NCBI RefSeq assembly: GCF_024228675.1
Contig: NZ_CP100461.1
Span: forward strand, 2,911,398 to 2,975,397
Length of the DNA: 64,000 nucleotides
Source: Salinigranum marinum
GTDB lineage: Archaea > Halobacteriota > Halobacteria > Halobacteriales > Haloferacaceae
Direction of reading: 5' to 3'
Part shown: positions 62,481-64,000 of the stretch, piece by piece
Layout of the letters: the number at the start of each line of letters is the position of its first letter
How positions within the stretch are numbered: the first letter of the stretch is position 1
Made by a program: the position numbers and the translations under genes
Notes under the pieces: generated by a model
What the model was told of the DNA's origin: nothing
What the model saw: only the letters and a program-made list of their open reading frames with translations
Database searches by the model: none

Positions 62481-64000
62481 GTGAACGTACAGTCGATACT
62501 TCCGTCGTGGCTCGCGGAGAGTTACATGCGACAGTTCGCCGTCACGGTGCTCGTGATCCTCGTCGTGGTCGCGGGGGCCGGACTGTTCATTCAGGGGATG
62601 GTCGAAACGGAGCTGCGAGAGGACACACAGACAGAGATGCGGACGGTCGCCGAACTGCAGGCGGCCACGTTCGACGAATGGGTTGAAGAGAACCAGAACA
62701 TCGTCATGCTGCTCTCGGACCTCGAGGGAGTCGAAGGTGACGAGTCGACGGCGATCGCACAGTTGGCCGAAGAACAGGAGCAGTTGCCGGAGACGATCCA
62801 GTCGATCCACCTCGTCGACCGACAGTCGGGGGCCGTCCTGGAGAGCACCGGCGACGTACAGGAGGGGACGACCCTCGACGAACTGGGCGTCAACTGGATA
62901 GAGTCGTCGTTGACCGAGGCCGACAAGGGGGAGACGCTCGTCTCGAAAGGGTTCAAACAAGGTGACGAGGAACTCATCGCGTTCGCCAGTTCCGGGTCGG
63001 CGGACCGGGCAGTCGTCATCACGGTCGACGCGGCCGAACGCGCCGACGACTTCCACAACCCCATCGATGGCGGCTTCACTCAGGTCGTCGACAGCCACGG
63101 TGTCGTCGAGTTCGCCGAGGACGACGAGAACGCCCTCCGTGAGTACCGCGGTGGCCCCGACGCCGAGGCGCTCCAGCGCGGACTCGCCGGCGAGACGGGC
63201 GTGGTCGAAGCGGACGGATACCTCGTCGCGTACGCGCCCATCGAGGGAACCGACTGGGTCGTCCTGTCGCACGCGCCGGTGGGCGCGGCGTACAGCCTCG
63301 TCAGCAGCATCCAGCGAGACCTCCTGTTGCTGATCGGCCTCGTCACCGCTGGCTTCGTCGCGATGGGACTGACGATCGGCCGCGGAACGGTGCGCGCGCT
63401 GAAAGACCTCGAATCGACCGCTCAAGAGCTCGAAGGCGGCAACCTCGACGTCTCGGTCGAGACCGACCGCTCCGACGAGATCGGGCAACTGTACGGAGCG
63501 TTCGGGTCGATGCGCGACGCCATCCGCGAGCAGTTACAGGAGGCGAACGAACTCGCCGACCACCTCGACGGCAAGGCCGAGGAGTACGACGCTGCGATGC
63601 GGGAGGCCGCCGAAGGCGACATGACCGTCCGCGTCTCTCCCGAGAGCGAGAGCGAGGCGATGCGGAAGGTCGGCGAGGGCTTCAACCAGATGGTCGAGTC
63701 GGTTGAGTCTACCCTCGTGCAGGTGCGGGACTTCGCAGACAACGTCGCGAGCGCGAGCGAGGAAGTGACCGCCAGCGCCGACGAGGTGAACGAAGCCAGC
63801 GGCGAGGTCGCCGTCGCGGTCCAAGAGATTTCCGACGGCGCGGTCGAACAGGAGGAGGGCCTCGACGAGGCCGCCAGCGAGATGACCGACCTCTCGGCGA
63901 CGGTCGAGGAGATAGCCTCCTCCTCAGCAGAGGTGGCTCAGACCTCCAAGACGGCAGCCGATCGCGCCGAATCGGGGGCGGAATACGCGAACGACGCGAT
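62481..64000 (+). CDS. Methyl-accepting transducer (Htr), N-terminal 506 residues
   Basis: The gene runs off the right edge. From the GTG at 62481 it reads MNVQSILPSWLAESYMRQFA, the usual haloarchaeal Htr opening, which is why I prefer it over the ATG at 62526. Membrane helix 1 is about 16-38, then an extracellular dCACHE-type sensor (about 40-270, with AIEGTDWVVLSHAPVGAAYS-like APIEGTDWVVLSHAPVGAAY). Helix 2 is about 280-300, followed by HAMP (TVRALKDLESTAQELEGGNL) and a second HAMP-like unit, then VASASEEVTASADEVNEASG as the start of the signalling coiled coil. The tip that binds CheA/CheW lies beyond the window. The 156 bp before it hold only its promoter region. The ligand is unknown. Confidence 0.93.
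   Translation, partial: MNVQSILPSWLAESYMRQFAVTVLVILVVVAGAGLFIQGMVETELREDTQTEMRTVAELQAATFDEWVEENQNIVMLLSDLEGVEGDESTAIAQLAEEQEQLPETIQSIHLVDRQSGAVLESTGDVQEGTTLDELGVNWIESSLTEADKGETLVSKGFKQGDEELIAFASSGSADRAVVITVDAAERADDFHNPIDGGFTQVVDSHGVVEFAEDDENALREYRGGPDAEALQRGLAGETGVVEADGYLVAYAPIEGTDWVVLSHAPVGAAYSLVSSIQRDLLLLIGLVTAGFVAMGLTIGRGTVRALKDLESTAQELEGGNLDVSVETDRSDEIGQLYGAFGSMRDAIREQLQEANELADHLDGKAEEYDAAMREAAEGDMTVRVSPESESEAMRKVGEGFNQMVESVESTLVQVRDFADNVASASEEVTASADEVNEASGEVAVAVQEISDGAVEQEEGLDEAASEMTDLSATVEEIASSSAEVAQTSKTAADRAESGAEYANDA

Overview
This 64 kb window is a piece of a haloarchaeal (class Halobacteria) chromosome. The DNA is GC-rich and the predicted proteins are strongly acidic. Archaeal information-processing genes run through it: aEF-2 with the diphthamide histidine, aIF5B, PAN, Sec61-beta, L40e, S6e, NOB1 and an RNB-only RNase R. 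Other lineage marks are a geranylgeranyl reductase, a coenzyme F420 reductase, a SepF homologue, a Bat-type regulator, Htr transducers and many small haloarchaea-specific families. Many genes have a TATA-like element about 24-28 nt before the start codon, which fits leaderless transcripts. I cannot fix the genus from sequence alone.

Layout. 0-14.5 kb: 5'-partial-in-window aEF-2, an HExxH protein, a RarA-C-like protein, a decayed transducer, a KptA/UspA/GNAT group, PepF, PAN, pyruvoyl arginine decarboxylase, aIF5B and a PRC-barrel/NOB1 pair. 14.6-27 kb: a CPBP protease, glucose-6-phosphate isomerase, NifU-like protein, a secreted LVIVD propeller, ROK glucokinase, UspA, DUF proteins, a YgfZ/GcvT-type protein, geranylgeranyl reductase, a frameshifted Asp-box propeller and a beta-lactamase-fold esterase. 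28-37 kb: UvrA, SepF, an EamA transporter, a double UspA, a repeat-rich gap, a PUA protein, RNase R and two gene remnants. 37-48 kb: small membrane proteins, thioredoxins, a lipoprotein, a HAD phosphatase, NpdG, an HDAC-fold protein, HisE, PdxT, Sec61-beta, L40e, an MBL hydrolase, a DUF99 protein and uracil-DNA glycosylase. 48-64 kb: HisH, a NUDIX/eIF2B fusion, prephenate dehydratase, two Hsp20s, a PRTase-HAD fusion, S6e, a DUF pair, aminopeptidase M29, a CBS protein, 6-phosphogluconate dehydrogenase, a Bat-like multidomain regulator and the first 506 codons of a transducer.

How the genes work together. Most of this is core housekeeping: translation (aEF-2, aIF5B, L40e, S6e, NOB1), protein turnover (PAN, PepF, M29), RNA decay (RNase R), DNA repair (UvrA, UDG, DUF99), histidine and phenylalanine synthesis (HisE, HisH, PheA), PLP synthesis (PdxT), and glucose metabolism (Glk, Pgi, Gnd). 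I found no insertion sequence, CRISPR array, tRNA, rRNA, prophage or defence island.

The most unusual parts are non-coding or broken. There is a 10 x 28 bp near-perfect tandem array at 34046-34325. A dispersed, hairpin-bearing element occurs in three intergenic gaps (18.9, 33.9 and 49.8 kb). At least three genes are degraded or truncated: a transducer, a Bat-type HTH and a GIDE-like membrane protein. One propeller gene carries a frameshift. A 36-codon reading frame with its own promoter overlaps the PRTase-HAD gene by four bases.
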